64,000 nucleotides of DNA from Crotalaria pallida (taxonomy: Eukaryota > Streptophyta > Magnoliopsida > Fabales > Fabaceae): positions 8,494,001 to 8,558,000 of the forward strand of contig CM075653.1 in NCBI GenBank assembly GCA_037953625.1, in the 5' to 3' direction. The notes under the pieces are model-generated. The model was given only the letters and a program-made list of their open reading frames with translations, had not been told where the DNA came from and ran no database searches. Below are positions 1 through 9,965 of the stretch, one piece after another. Each line of letters opens with the position of its first letter. Position 1 is the first letter of the stretch. Both the position numbers and the translations under genes were made by a program.

Positions 1-53
1 TTGCCGTACCATAATTCACAACTATCTACCAACCACAACTACGACCATGTAAG

Positions 54-900
54 AGCATATCCAGCGGCCTTTATTTTCAGTCGTTCATAAGTTTATGAAT
101 ATTCGTCGTCGTCCGTCACCCGTGGAGCAAGTTCACATTCGTTCTATTTTCACCACTATGCTCTAATTAGCAACTCGTTCGTTGCTTTTTTGCCAGAATA
201 AAATAATGGAAAAAATAGGATGAGGAGGTGAGATGCATCTGACTGTTGAAGAACACATTAAACCAAATGTCTCATACAAGACAGAAGCAGGTTGAACCCA
301 ATAGAAGAAGTGAACAAAAATTACATAAAAATATCAACAAAAATTAAACAGATCTATCATTGAGGGTTTAAAAGCCCCCAATCAAATAACAATAAAAATT
401 AAAACAATTCCAGGTACCATTGCATGTGGCACCACCGTACGTTGTCACCATTCCAAATCGGTGATGTTGCTGCCTTGAGTTGAAGATATTGGGAGTTGAA
501 GAATGAGGGTGGATGAAGAAAATGGATAAGATAAGAGAGAGTGAACCGTGGAGATAGTTTTTCCTTCTTTTTTTTTTTTCTTTTCTTTTTTTTTTCTTTT
601 TCTTTTTTAACTTAACCGTGGAGATAGTTAAATGGTGAGGGGGAGTTGAATATTTGGGGGTATTTTTTTCGACGTAAAAAAAATAAGTTAGTTGATGGTG
701 ATTATATTTATAATAAAATATTAGGATAGTGGAGTATGTAGTGGGATTCATTTAAAAACGAAAAGTAAGTTCATGGGTGGAGTGAAAATGTGGTTAAAGT
801 TTTTAACAGTTCTTAAAATATGGAAAAATGTAAAGAATGATAAAACAATGTGTGGGATCTATTTAAGAACGAAAAACTCATTCACAGGTGTAGATACTCT
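54..900. mobile_element. Putative TIR DNA transposon remnant
   Basis: The left end reads AGAGCATATCCAGCGG and the right end, on the other strand, AGAGTATCTACACC. Both resemble the common plant GAGCATCTCC-type termini. Near the right end two imperfect direct copies (about 735-781 and 850-893) share a GGGATTCATTTAAAAACGAA-like core. A polypyrimidine tract lies at 560-610. No transposase is seen. The ends are only weakly alike, so the boundary is uncertain. Confidence 0.35.
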
Positions 901-1440
901 AACAACCGCAATAAAACCATAACAAATTTAGGTCGGGTCATGGTGACGAATGTCTTAGAGACAAGAGTGAAACAAATAATATAAGAGTTTTTTTATTTAC
1001 ATTTTACGATTTAAAAAATAAGAGAAAAAAATCACTTTCACATTTCTAGAAAAAAATTAATTGGTTGTATCTAATTATCTCAAATTCATAAAAACTAATA
1101 GAGGTGTTTTAAAAAAATTGCATTGGGAATTAAACTAAATTTAAGAAAATTAGTTATTTTTTCTTATATTTTAAATTAAGATAAATATTTTTTTTATTAT
1201 ATTTCAAATAGAATATGCATCAAGTGTATAGGTTAATCACACCTCAAAAAGCAAATGTTTTTTAAAAATTAAGATACACTTAATAACAAAAAACTAATTA
1301 TTTAGTTTTCTACTACAATTTTACCATTTATATTATCTTATCCTATACATAAGGTGCATAGAATTAAATAAACCATGATAATCCAAAAAGAGTTCATTAG
1401 TGTTGAAAACTTGAGTTTAATTATTTTTTATATAATATTA

Positions 1441-1607
1441 GGGTTTGCTTAATCTCAGCTCTTAGGGCTGAGGATAAAGAGTTAAAAAATGATAAAGTGA
1501 CATTGGGGAAATGAAGTCCACTCTCACTTAAGTATTAAATCTTTAATTTTTCAATATTAAACTGTTATTTTAAGCTTCTTGTACTCAAGCCTTGATTAAG
1601 AAAATCC
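1441..1607. mobile_element. Small TIR element (GGGTTTTCTTAA ends)
   Basis: Left end GGGTTTGCTTAATCTCAG and right end (other strand) GGATTTTCTTAATCAAGG form an imperfect terminal inverted repeat. An inner hairpin, CAGCTCTTAGGGCTG, follows the left end. The element belongs to the same family as the one at 6886-7047. Confidence 0.5.
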
Positions 1608-1710
1608 ATAATATTAAACTCATTAATTATTTCCCATACAAAATATGTCCTCCTTCCTTATATATAAGATTGTTTTGAGACTCTTATTTTGTCGATATTT
1701 ATAACATATA

Positions 1711-1982
1711 CTTTCTTCGTCCCTAATTATAAGACCTTTTTGACATTTTTATTTTGTTTCTATTTATAAGACCTCATACCAATTTTCAATGATCATTAAT
1801 TATTTTTTTCACAAACACCCATATTTCTTTAACATTTTTCAGATTTCCAATAATATTAATAGGGGTAATTTTGAAAATACACATCAAAAGTTCACATTTC
1901 TAATACAAATAACTAAATTAATCAATTTTCTTAATGGACATAAAATCTCCCAAATGAGTCTTATAATTAGGGACGGAGGGAG
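1711..1982. mobile_element. Stowaway-like MITE, family 1
   Basis: TIRs are CTTTCTTCGTCCCTAATTAT and, on the other strand, CTCCCTCCGTCCCTAATTAT, flanked by TA on both sides. The body is noncoding. It shares its internal sequence (TTTCAATGATCATTAATTA, CACAAACACCC) with the elements at 2389, 3239, 4264, 30721, 33569 and 43966. A further degraded copy without termini follows at 1985-2185. Confidence 0.8.
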
Positions 1983-2188
1983 TACCAATTTTCAATGACA
2001 ATCAATTATATTACTTCTTTCCACAAACGTTCTTGTTTACTTAACACATTTTAGATTTTCAATAATATTAATTATTCTAGAATAGTTTTGAAAATACATA
2101 TCAAATTTTCAGATTTCAATTACCATTAACTAAACAAATTAATTTTCTTAATAAACATGAAATCTAAAAAAAAAATTACTCCTATATA

Positions 2189-2716
2189 CTCCCTCCGTTT
2201 ATATGTTGTGTGTTTTGAGGTTATGCATGAGTTTTAAGAAATGATTAAATGATGTAAGGATTTGTTGTATTTTGATTATAATGCCCCTATATAATCATTA
2301 TTGAAGAGATAGAAAGGTACTCCTATTAGAAGTGAAAAAGAGAGTGTAATAAATAAGAGTGTTTAAAAAAAATAGAATTAATTATATACTCCCTCTGTCC
2401 CTAATTATAAGGCCCTTTTAACACTTTTATTTTGTTCCTATTTATAAGGCCCTTTACCAATTTTCAATAAGCATTAATTATTTTTTTCCACAAACACCCA
2501 TATTTATTTAACACTTTTTAGATTTCCAATAATATTAATAAGGGTAATTTTGAAAATACATATCAAAAGTTCACATTTCCAATACAATTAACTAAATTAT
2601 TACATTTTCTTAATGCACGTGAAATCTCCCAAGAGGATCTTATAATTAGGGACAGAGGTAGTATTGAATTTATAAAAGAACAAAACTTAGATAACATACG
2701 TATGAAATGGAGGGAG
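2189..2716. mobile_element. MITE (CTCCCTCCGTTTATATG ends), interrupted
   Basis: Left TIR CTCCCTCCGTTTATATG and right TIR (other strand) CTCCCTCCATTTCATACG, flanked by TA. It is split by a complete family 1 MITE at 2389-2661. This is an older element used as a landing site. Confidence 0.7.
2389..2661. mobile_element. Stowaway-like MITE, family 1, nested
   Basis: Ends are CTCCCTCTGTCCCTAATTAT and, on the other strand, CTACCTCTGTCCCTAATTAT, flanked by TA. It lies wholly inside the element at 2189-2716. Confidence 0.8.
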
Positions 2717-2913
2717 TAGTAACTGATGCAGTAAATTATTTTTTTTAATCGATGTAGTAATTATTTTTGCTTCTTAAACAACGTTCAAGGAACAATCGTA
2801 GCATTTATATAAATAAATAAATAAGAAAGAGAAAGTGAAACTGATCGAGAAAAGCGTTTTGCACGTTGACATTTAATTTATTAAAAGCAATACTAGTATG
2901 ATTTTTAAATATT

Positions 2914-3209
2914 GAGTGTTACTTTTTGAACCCTTTTGTTTACTCACTGACCCCCATTTTTTCGCCTTATACAAGGTGCAAGTACATTTTTCCGCCTTAT
3001 ACAAGGCGGTAGTGTAAAATTATCATATTTTTTCCGCTTTATACAAAGCGGACGTGCAAAATTACCATTTTTCCGCCTAGAAAGAGGCGGAAAAAACTGA
3101 TTATTTACACTACCGCCTTGTATAAGGCGAAAAAAATGCACTACCACCTTGTATAAGGCGAAAAAAATGGGAGCCGGTGAATAAACAACGGGTTCAAAAA
3201 GTAAAACTC
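2914..3209. mobile_element. Foldback MITE with serial CGCCTT hairpins
   Basis: TIRs of about 70 bp begin GAGTGTTACTTTTTGAACCC (left) and GAGTTTTACTTTTTGAACCC (right, other strand). The body holds six short hairpins of the form CCGCCTT-N4-AAGGCGG at about 2963, 2992-3009, 3034-3051, 3073-3090, 3113-3129 and 3143-3160. One of them keeps pairing through compensatory changes (CCGCTTT with AAAGCGG). The element is related to the one at 21136-21338. It has no coding capacity; small ORFs over it are palindrome artefacts. Confidence 0.7.
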
Positions 3210-3238
3210 TTTAATAAAACGAAAAATAGTACTCCGTA

Positions 3239-3523
3239 CTACCTCCATCCTTAAATATCCATCTTTAAATTTAAGATTTTTTGTCATTTTTATTTTGTCT
3301 TTATTTATAAGGTCTTTTAACAATTTTCAATGACCATTAATTATTTTTTCCACGAACACCCCTATTTATTTAACACTTTTTAGATTCTCAATAATATTAA
3401 TAGGGGTAATTTTGAAAATAAATATCAAAAGTTCAGATTTTTAATATAATTAACTAAATTAATCAACTTTCTTGAGGGACATGAAATATCCCAAAGGGGT
3501 CCTGTATATAGGGACGAAGGGAG
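3239..3523. mobile_element. Stowaway-like MITE, family 1
   Basis: Ends are CTACCTCCATCCTTAAATAT and, on the other strand, CTCCCTTCGTCCCTATATAC. Its right-hand TA (3524-3525) is shared with the next element. Confidence 0.75.
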
Positions 3524-3525
3524 TA

Positions 3526-4218
3526 CTTCCTCCGTCCCATTTTATTTGATCTTTTAGGCTTTTTTTGCGTTCCATATCTTTTATCATTTTACAGTTTCAA
3601 TGCATAAACATATTTCTCTTTCCAACTTTAACCATTCATTCAATCATTTATTTTACTCCTCATTAATTCTACTTTTGTCATCTTTATCATCTTTAAATCA
3701 CTATACATTAGTCCCTCCGTTTCAGAAAGTTTGGTCTTTTAGGCCCGGACACACAAATTAAGAAAATGTTAATTATTGTAAGTATTATGTATGGTTTGTC
3801 CAAAATGTCCTTATTTAATCCTTATTTGAAATTGTAGTAGCATTTAATTTTTATTAGTAAGTGTGTCCATTAATTAATGTATTGTGGTTTAGAGATGATA
3901 AAAGTATAATCAATGAAAAGTAAGAGAAATGATTGAATGAAAGGTTAAAATTGGAAAAATAAATATGTTTGTGTATTGAAAATGTAAAAGACCAAACTTT
4001 GTGAAATAAGAAAAAAAAGCCTAAAAGGCCAAACTTTCTGAAACGGAAGGAGTATTTAATGAACACACTTACTAATAAAAATTAAATATTACTACAATTT
4101 TCAATAAGGATTAAATATAAGCATTTTAAACAAAGTACACGTAAAACTTACAATAATCAACACTTTATTAATCTATGTACCTAGACCTAAAAAGCTAAAC
4201 AAAATAGAATGGAAGGAG
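3526..4218. mobile_element. Stowaway-like MITE, family 2, split by its own family
   Basis: Outer TIRs are CTTCCTCCGTCCCATTTTAT and, on the other strand, CTCCTTCCATTCTATTTTGT. Halfway through, at a TA, it is interrupted by a second member of the same family (3711-4052) in the opposite orientation. Removing the insert restores the usual internal sequence, as in the related copy at 34700-35034. Confidence 0.8.
3711..4052. mobile_element. Stowaway-like MITE, family 2, nested
   Basis: TIRs are GTCCCTCCGTTTCAGAAAGT and, on the other strand, CTCCTTCCGTTTCAGAAAGT, flanked by TA (3709-3710 and 4053-4054). It lies inside the element at 3526-4218 in the reverse orientation. Confidence 0.8.
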
Positions 4219-4263
4219 TACTAATAAAAAGTTAGAATCTTTTTGAAAAAAAAATATTAAATA

Positions 4264-4533
4264 CTCCCTCGGTCACTAAATATAACTCTTTGGGGGATTT
4301 CACGTCCATTAAGAAAATGAAATAATTTAGTTAATTGTATTGGAAATGTGAATTTTTTATATGTAATTTCAAAATTACCCCAGTTAATATTATTGGGAAT
4401 CTAAAAAGTGTTAAATAAATAGTGATGTTTGTGGAAAAAAGTAATTAATGATCATTTAAAATTGGCAAAGAGTTTTATAAATAGGGACAAAATAAAAGTG
4501 TCAAATTGATCTTATATTTAGGAACGGAGGGAG
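4264..4533. mobile_element. Stowaway-like MITE, family 1, reversed
   Basis: CTCCCTCGGTCACTAAATAT at the left and CTCCCTCCGTTCCTAAATAT at the right (other strand), TA flanks, internal sequence as in family 1. Confidence 0.8.
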
Positions 4534-4981
4534 TACATAAAAAAATAAGGGTTCTTTTAACCTCATCCAAAAATATGATTTTTCTTTGAAATCGATGCAT
4601 TGAAGAATCAAAAGTTTAATGTTTTAATTTTTGAAAGAACTTATTCATTTTGGGGTTTTTACCCCGAGGTTAAGAAATTTCAAAAAAAAAATTGATTGAT
4701 GTGTTGAACAAATTATTAAATATATGTCTTTTTTAAATTTTTAACTTTTGGATGTTTTTAATCATCTTTATGGTATAAAAAGAAGGACAAGAGCACCAAA
4801 GAAAAAATATCCTTAAATGTTATCAAGGTTTTATAGAATGAAAATTATTTAAAAACAACTTATTTATGCTAAAAAAAACTAAGATAATAGTAGTACTTCT
4901 TATCGAAATAAATAAATAAAACACAAATGTTAAGCGAAATTATTTTTTTTTTGGGTTACTCAAAGTGTATCTGTTTAGAAT

Positions 4982-5018
<37 letters not shown>

Positions 5019-5660
5019 GTGAATTTGTTTTGATGTCATTTATGGAACATCTTTTTGATTTAAAGTATAGGCATCTTTCCCTCGTTGGAAACAATGTTGC
5101 TCGAGGTTGAAATTATATAGATAAAATATTGAAGATTTATTTAAGTTTTTAGTTATATTTTTTTGAATTGATTCTTGAATTTTTTTTCTTTTTATGTTTT
5201 GGATTTCTAAATTTTGCTCAAACATTTAGAAATTATCCTTTTGTTACTTTAGTAATGATAAGATCGACAACATGTCGACATGTAATCTTAATCAAGTCGA
5301 TAGGTAACAAACACGTGATTCTACATAAATTTTTTAAATTAAAAAAATAAATTTATTAAAAAAAATTAAAAATCATTTTTTAAATAAAATGAAACATTTT
5401 TATTATTTTTTTAAAAATAATTTTTTAAATTAAAAAAATCACGTTGTGTCGCATAACCCTTGAGGGCGACCGCTGAGGATCCAAAAGTTTTAGGACCTAT
5501 AAATTTTTTTAATAGAGCTTTTACTTTTAAAAAATTAATAGTGACATGTTTTTTCCCTTTTTAATTATTATTGTTTTCAACGAAATATCTTAATTTGTTT
5601 TTTCATCTGGTCACTTGACTTATAAATAGACGAGCTAATGAACTTTAGTTTTATAACCCA
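4534..5660. other. AT-rich intergenic DNA with (AAT)n
   Basis: No credible coding sequence or RNA gene is seen. A short (ATA)n microsatellite lies at about 4982-5010. From about 5450 a stretch containing GGGCGACCGCTGAGGATCC may be the left flank of a decayed hAT-like element that ends near 6180 (GGCCCCAAAAAATT...GGGCCC motifs). Confidence 0.5.
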
Positions 5661-5940
5661 CCCCCTCCATCCTAAAATATAACATCATTTTGAGAATTTT
5701 ATTTTGTTTCTATTTATAAGATCTTATACTAATTTTCAAAAACAATTAAGTATTAATTTTCACAAACGCTCTTATTTATTCAACACTTTTTATATTCTCA
5801 ATAATACTTATAAGAGTAGTTTTGAAAAAAAAAATATATCAAATGTTCACATTTCCAATATCATTAATTAAATTAATCAATTTTCTTAATGAAAATGAAT
5901 TCATCCAAAATGGTCTTATATATATAAAAATAGAAGGAGT
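5661..5940. mobile_element. Degenerate family 1 MITE
   Basis: CCCCTCCATCCTAAAATAT at the left and CTCCTTCTATTTTTATAT at the right (other strand), with family 1 internal sequence between them. Confidence 0.6.
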
Positions 5941-5944
5941 AACA

Positions 5945-6744
5945 TGAAAAAAATGTTCTTATTAACTATTTAATTAATAAATTTTTTATTTTATTTCAGC
6001 TATATTTTATTTAATATTTAATTTTTTATAAATTGTTTTCATTGTTTTAATTGATTAAATATATAAATACTTCATGGTTTAATTGATTTATTTTTAATAA
6101 TTTTTTTAAGAATTAAGGCCCCAAAAAATTTTCATCATAGGGCCCAAAATATGTTAGGGTCGGGCTTGTACGTAACACTACATAAAACGTCGCATATCGA
6201 TATTACAAAAATGACGTGTCATATTGTCGATTATATCATTACTTAAATGAAGAAAGAATTATTTCCAAATGTTTAAGCGAAATTCATGGACCTAAAACAT
6301 AAAAAAAAAGTTGAAAAACAAATAAAAAAACATACCTAAATTCAGGGACTATTAGCTTAATTAAGCTAATGTTTTAGGATCTCGCTAACAAACTAAGTGC
6401 CCCAAGTTGGGGCACTCATTAACATTCCTAAAAATAGAAAAAAAAAACAACACATGTTGCTAGTTTTTCTTTTATAGAGAATATAAAAAATTACAATTTT
6501 TTTACTATCTTCCAACTACATATAACTCTGTAACAAGTGCCCTTAAAACATTTATTCATATTTTTCAATATTTAAATATATAAAATAATTGAAACAATCG
6601 CTGTCATCCTCTACACAATTCGAAAAAGTAAAAGAGGAAAAAGTTACGATCATAAAATTAAACCCATAAAAAGGAGATGGAATTTAGATGACATAGATGT
6701 CGTTATCTTTGGAGAGTTAGCTTGTTAGTTAAGAAACTTATGCA
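5945..6744. other. AT-rich intergenic DNA, no gene seen
   Basis: No supportable ORF. It contains GGCCCCAAAAAATTTTCATC near 6117, a motif seen again at 8090 in a TIR element, so part of it is probably transposon debris. Confidence 0.5.
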
Positions 6745-6903
6745 TCTTCCCGTTTTTCACCAATTAAGAGAGTTTTAACGTATTGAAATTCCTCATTTCA
6801 AAAAAGGGTTTTCTTAACCTCAGCGCTTCCCGTTTTTCACCAATTAAGAGAGTTTTAACGTATTGAAATTCCTCATTTAAAAAAAGGGTTTTCTTAACCT
6901 CAG
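6745..6903. repeat. Two tandem 80-bp direct repeats
   Basis: An 80-bp unit starting CTTCCCGTTTTTCACCAATT occurs at 6745-6824 and again at 6825-6903 with almost no differences. It ends in the GGGTTTTCTTAACCTCAG terminus of the neighbouring TIR element, so the duplication copied part of that element's left end. Confidence 0.8.
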
Positions 6904-7047
6904 CCATAAGGGCTGAGGATAAGAGCCTAAAAGTTGATGTATTTCATTGGGAAGTGTTGTATTGGTAGAATAAAAAGACTTTATATTTATTTTTTCAATA
7001 AAATACATCTACTTTTAAACTCTTATCCTCAGAGGTTAAGAAAACCC
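6886..7047. mobile_element. Small TIR element (GGGTTTTCTTAACCTC ends)
   Basis: Near-perfect TIRs of about 17 bp, GGGTTTTCTTAACCTCAG and (other strand) GGGTTTTCTTAACCTCTG, followed by a second inverted pair around AGGATAAGAG / CTCTTATCCT. Same family as 1441-1607. The sequence CTCTTATCCTCAG at 32610 is a stray relic. Confidence 0.7.
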
Positions 7048-7514
7048 TTAAAAAAAATAACGTATTGAAATTCCTATTCTCTTAGGCCATATAAGCTTTT
7101 TCTAACAAGACTATGACACATTTTAAAAAAGTTATAGCAATAAATAAGTTTGTATTATAAGTTATTGTATTTGTATAATATTTATTCATTAATGATATTA
7201 ATAGTTTTTGATACAAATTAATCGATTTTTCCCTTCATCTCATCACCTCGATAAAAAAAATTAAAGATTTTATCTTAAATTAAAGTATAAATAATAAATA
7301 AAAATTTTAAAAATTGTAATATTTTCGATTTTTAATATAGGACCATTTTGAAAGTTTTTACGTTCACCATAGATGCACTGAAATTAATATACTTTGGTAT
7401 ATTGTTTTTAATATACTTTTTTTTTTATAATTATTGAACATAATTGTTTCTCTCATATTTCCACTAAAAATATCCCGCTGATAGAGTCAGTCACGCAGCT
7501 CGCTCCGGATTCAA

Positions 7515-8156
7515 GGGCAGTCGTTCCTAACATTTTCGAGACCCTAGGCAAAATTAGAAATAGGGGTCCTCTCTTATAAAAATAATTAATTATATAAAAT
7601 TAACTACATAAAACTTTTTGCAATATAAATTACAACACGATAGCGTAATAACTTTATTTTTTTTATAATTAAGAAATTTCATTAATAACATCAAGTTTAA
7701 AGTAAGTATCATAGTAGATATTCTCCCCACCTTCTAGGAAGGGTTGAAGAAACTCACTCTATCATTTGCTTTAACCTTGATTAAAGAAGCACATCAACTA
7801 CTGAGTCATCTATATACAATGTAAGTTTTCAATATTCTTAATAAAAAAACACATCAACTATTGATTCCATTTTGCTCTGTCCCTTTGTCTTTGAGTTTCA
7901 ACTTTCACGGTTCCACCTCTTTTCTTTTCCCATTCTAGTTTCTAAATTTGATTTGAGTCTCTGATTTGTATGTGGGCTTGTGCCTCGATGATTTTGCTAT
8001 GCCTATACAGCTATACGTGTTTTGTTTTATTTATTTTCTTACTTTTTTTTTTTAAATTTCAACTATAGGTATTAAAAAAAATAATTTGGGGCCCCAAAAA
8101 ATTGGGGGCCCTAGGCAGTCGCCCCTCTTGTCCTGGGCCTAGGAACGGCTATGCCC
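7515..8156. mobile_element. Non-autonomous TIR transposon (hAT-like ends)
   Basis: The left end GGGCAGTCGTTCCTAACATT and the right end (other strand) GGGCATAGCCGTTCCTAGGC are inverted. Both are followed by CCCTAGGCA-type sequence, and GGGGCCCCAAAAAATTGGGG lies near the right end. The interior is noncoding. Superfamily assignment is a guess. Confidence 0.5.
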
Positions 8157-8429
8157 TGATAATAAGGGTACTCTTGGGGATATCGATAATTCCGCAAGAA
8201 ATTTGGACAAAAAAAAATATGATAGATATATCTTTTTAATTATTTGTCTCTTACACTTCCTACTGCATATGAGAAAAAAATAAATGTGAAATTCTATTTT
8301 CAATAAAAACCATATTCCCATAAGGGGTAATTTTAGAAAAAAGAAGTTTAAAAAATCTTATATTTAGGACCAAATTTTTTACTCCAAAAAATATTATATT
8401 TAGGGATAGAGGGGGTATATTTTATATAT

Positions 8430-8473
8430 ACTAGAGAACCACACCCCGTGCACCACACGGGTATAAATGCTAG
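8430..8473 (+). mobile_element. Helitron-like 3' terminus
   Basis: A GC hairpin with stem CCCGTG (8445-8450) and CACGGG (8456-8461) is followed 8 bases later by CTAG (8470-8473) and then T. This is the canonical Helitron 3' end: hairpin, short AT spacer, CTRR, insertion before T. The element body and 5' end were not located, and no Rep/helicase coding is present. Confidence 0.5.
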
Positions 8474-9002
8474 TAGTGAAAACCATACAGGTTGCTGGTA
8501 GTTACTGGTTTATATAGGAATAGTGAACATCAACAGGTTGCACGATAATTTTTTTTCCTTTGCAAGTTACAATGTGGAAGAGGTGGTAATTTTTTCAATT
8601 AGGAAGGGTATAATAGGAATAACAAAATTATGTACAAAAATTAGTTATAAAATAGTTAAAAAAATGGTTTTCTTTATATAATAGTATAGATGATTAAGTA
8701 AGTAAGGAAAGACAAATTTAGTTACAAAATAATTTTTTGATGGGAAAAAATTCTTTTGGAGACAATATTACAATATGTATTAATTGTAATGACATGTAAA
8801 TTTGTGTAATATCAATTTGTAATAAATTAATGAATCTCACATTATATTAAGAAGATACTCACTTATTTTTATCAACTAATTAAACTTTTACTAACATTTA
8901 AGAATAAATTAAGTATTATATTTTAAAATGCGATCTAGAGCACTTTAATTTTTTTTTTTTTAAAAAAAAAATCCAATCATAAATGACCCAGCAAAAAATA
9001 TA
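8474..9002. other. AT-rich intergenic DNA, no gene seen
   Basis: Only short AT-rich frames and A/T homopolymers (8945-8971). Nothing supportable. Confidence 0.5.
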
Positions 9003-9292
9003 TTGTCTCTGTTCCATTTATGAGTGAGTTTAGCATGAAAAAATTGTTCTTATATAAGTCCTGTTTTAGAAAATAATGAAGTATTAATTTTTTTACAATT
9101 TTAATCACACATAATTAAGACGAGAGATAATAAGTAAAAAATATAATACTCCAATAAATATAAGAGAGATAAAGAGCAAATCGTGTAAATATTACATTAA
9201 TTTAATTTAAAAAACACATTAACTACATTTTTTTTAATTAATTTGAGAACTACTGTACATCCTAAAACAATACTTAGGTGAAACGAAAGGAG
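9003..9292. mobile_element. Stowaway-like MITE
   Basis: Left TTGTCTCTGTTCCATTTATG and right (other strand) CTCCTTTCGTTTCACCTAAG form degenerate TIRs with TA flanks. Confidence 0.55.
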
Positions 9293-9386
9293 TATAATTA
9301 ACTGTAAGTAAAATACTTGTATTTATCTATTTTGAGAATTGAATTTCATTATTTATTGATTATCTGAATCTGAATTAAAGTAAATA

Positions 9387-9702
9387 CTCTTTCCGTTTTT
9401 TATTATCTGTCGTTTGTTAGAGAGAATTTTTTGTTTCTTTTTATCTGTCGTATCGAGGATTTCAATATATTTGTCGTATTGAGGATTTCAATAGTGTGAT
9501 AAATACTATTTTCCATGTTTGCCCCTTTTTAATATGTCTTTGTTTATGTAGGTAGTGAAAAAAAATTAATGATTATAGAGAGAGAAAGGGTATAGTGGAA
9601 AAAAAACATAATTAATGTATTGAAAATATGAATAATGATTCGATTTCTTAAAGGATGTGTTTTGTTTAAAATATGACAAATAAATAAAAATTGGAACTAA
9701 TT
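9387..9702. mobile_element. Stowaway-like MITE, distinct family
   Basis: Left end CTCTTTCCGTTTTTTATTAT with ATCTGTCG. Right end on the other strand reads TTCCAATTTTTATTTATTTG, a decayed match. A 24-bp phrase around TCGTATCGAGGATTTCAAT is duplicated near 9450-9490. Confidence 0.5.
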
Positions 9703-9885
9703 AAAATTAGAACAAACTTGATGTATATTGTAGTTATAATAATTACACGTACGAATCATTACTATTTTTTCTTTCTAATTTACTCCCTTCATCCCAAAAG
9801 TTATAACAATTTTAATAATCAATAAAAATATACTAAAAACTTAGTTTTTAATGTTTTTTTTAACAAATTAACCAATCACTTTTTT

Positions 9886-9965
9886 TTTTTTGCACCATTG
9901 GTATCTTTCGACCGAAAGCCATAGACTAATTCCTTCATGGATGTAGAGATCACTGAAGTTGTTTT
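9886..9965 (-). mobile_element. Truncated SINE, cut by the Copia LTR
   Basis: A poly-T run then TTGCACCATTGGTATC and ACTAATTCC resemble the 3' half of the complete minus-strand SINE at 49715-49901. It stops where the Copia LTR begins at 9966, suggesting the LTR element landed in it. The other half was not found. Confidence 0.4.

Noticed and set aside
368..751. 127-residue minus-strand ORF
   Set aside because: It reads through a poly-pyrimidine tract (Lys/Arg run) within a transposon remnant; low complexity, no domain.
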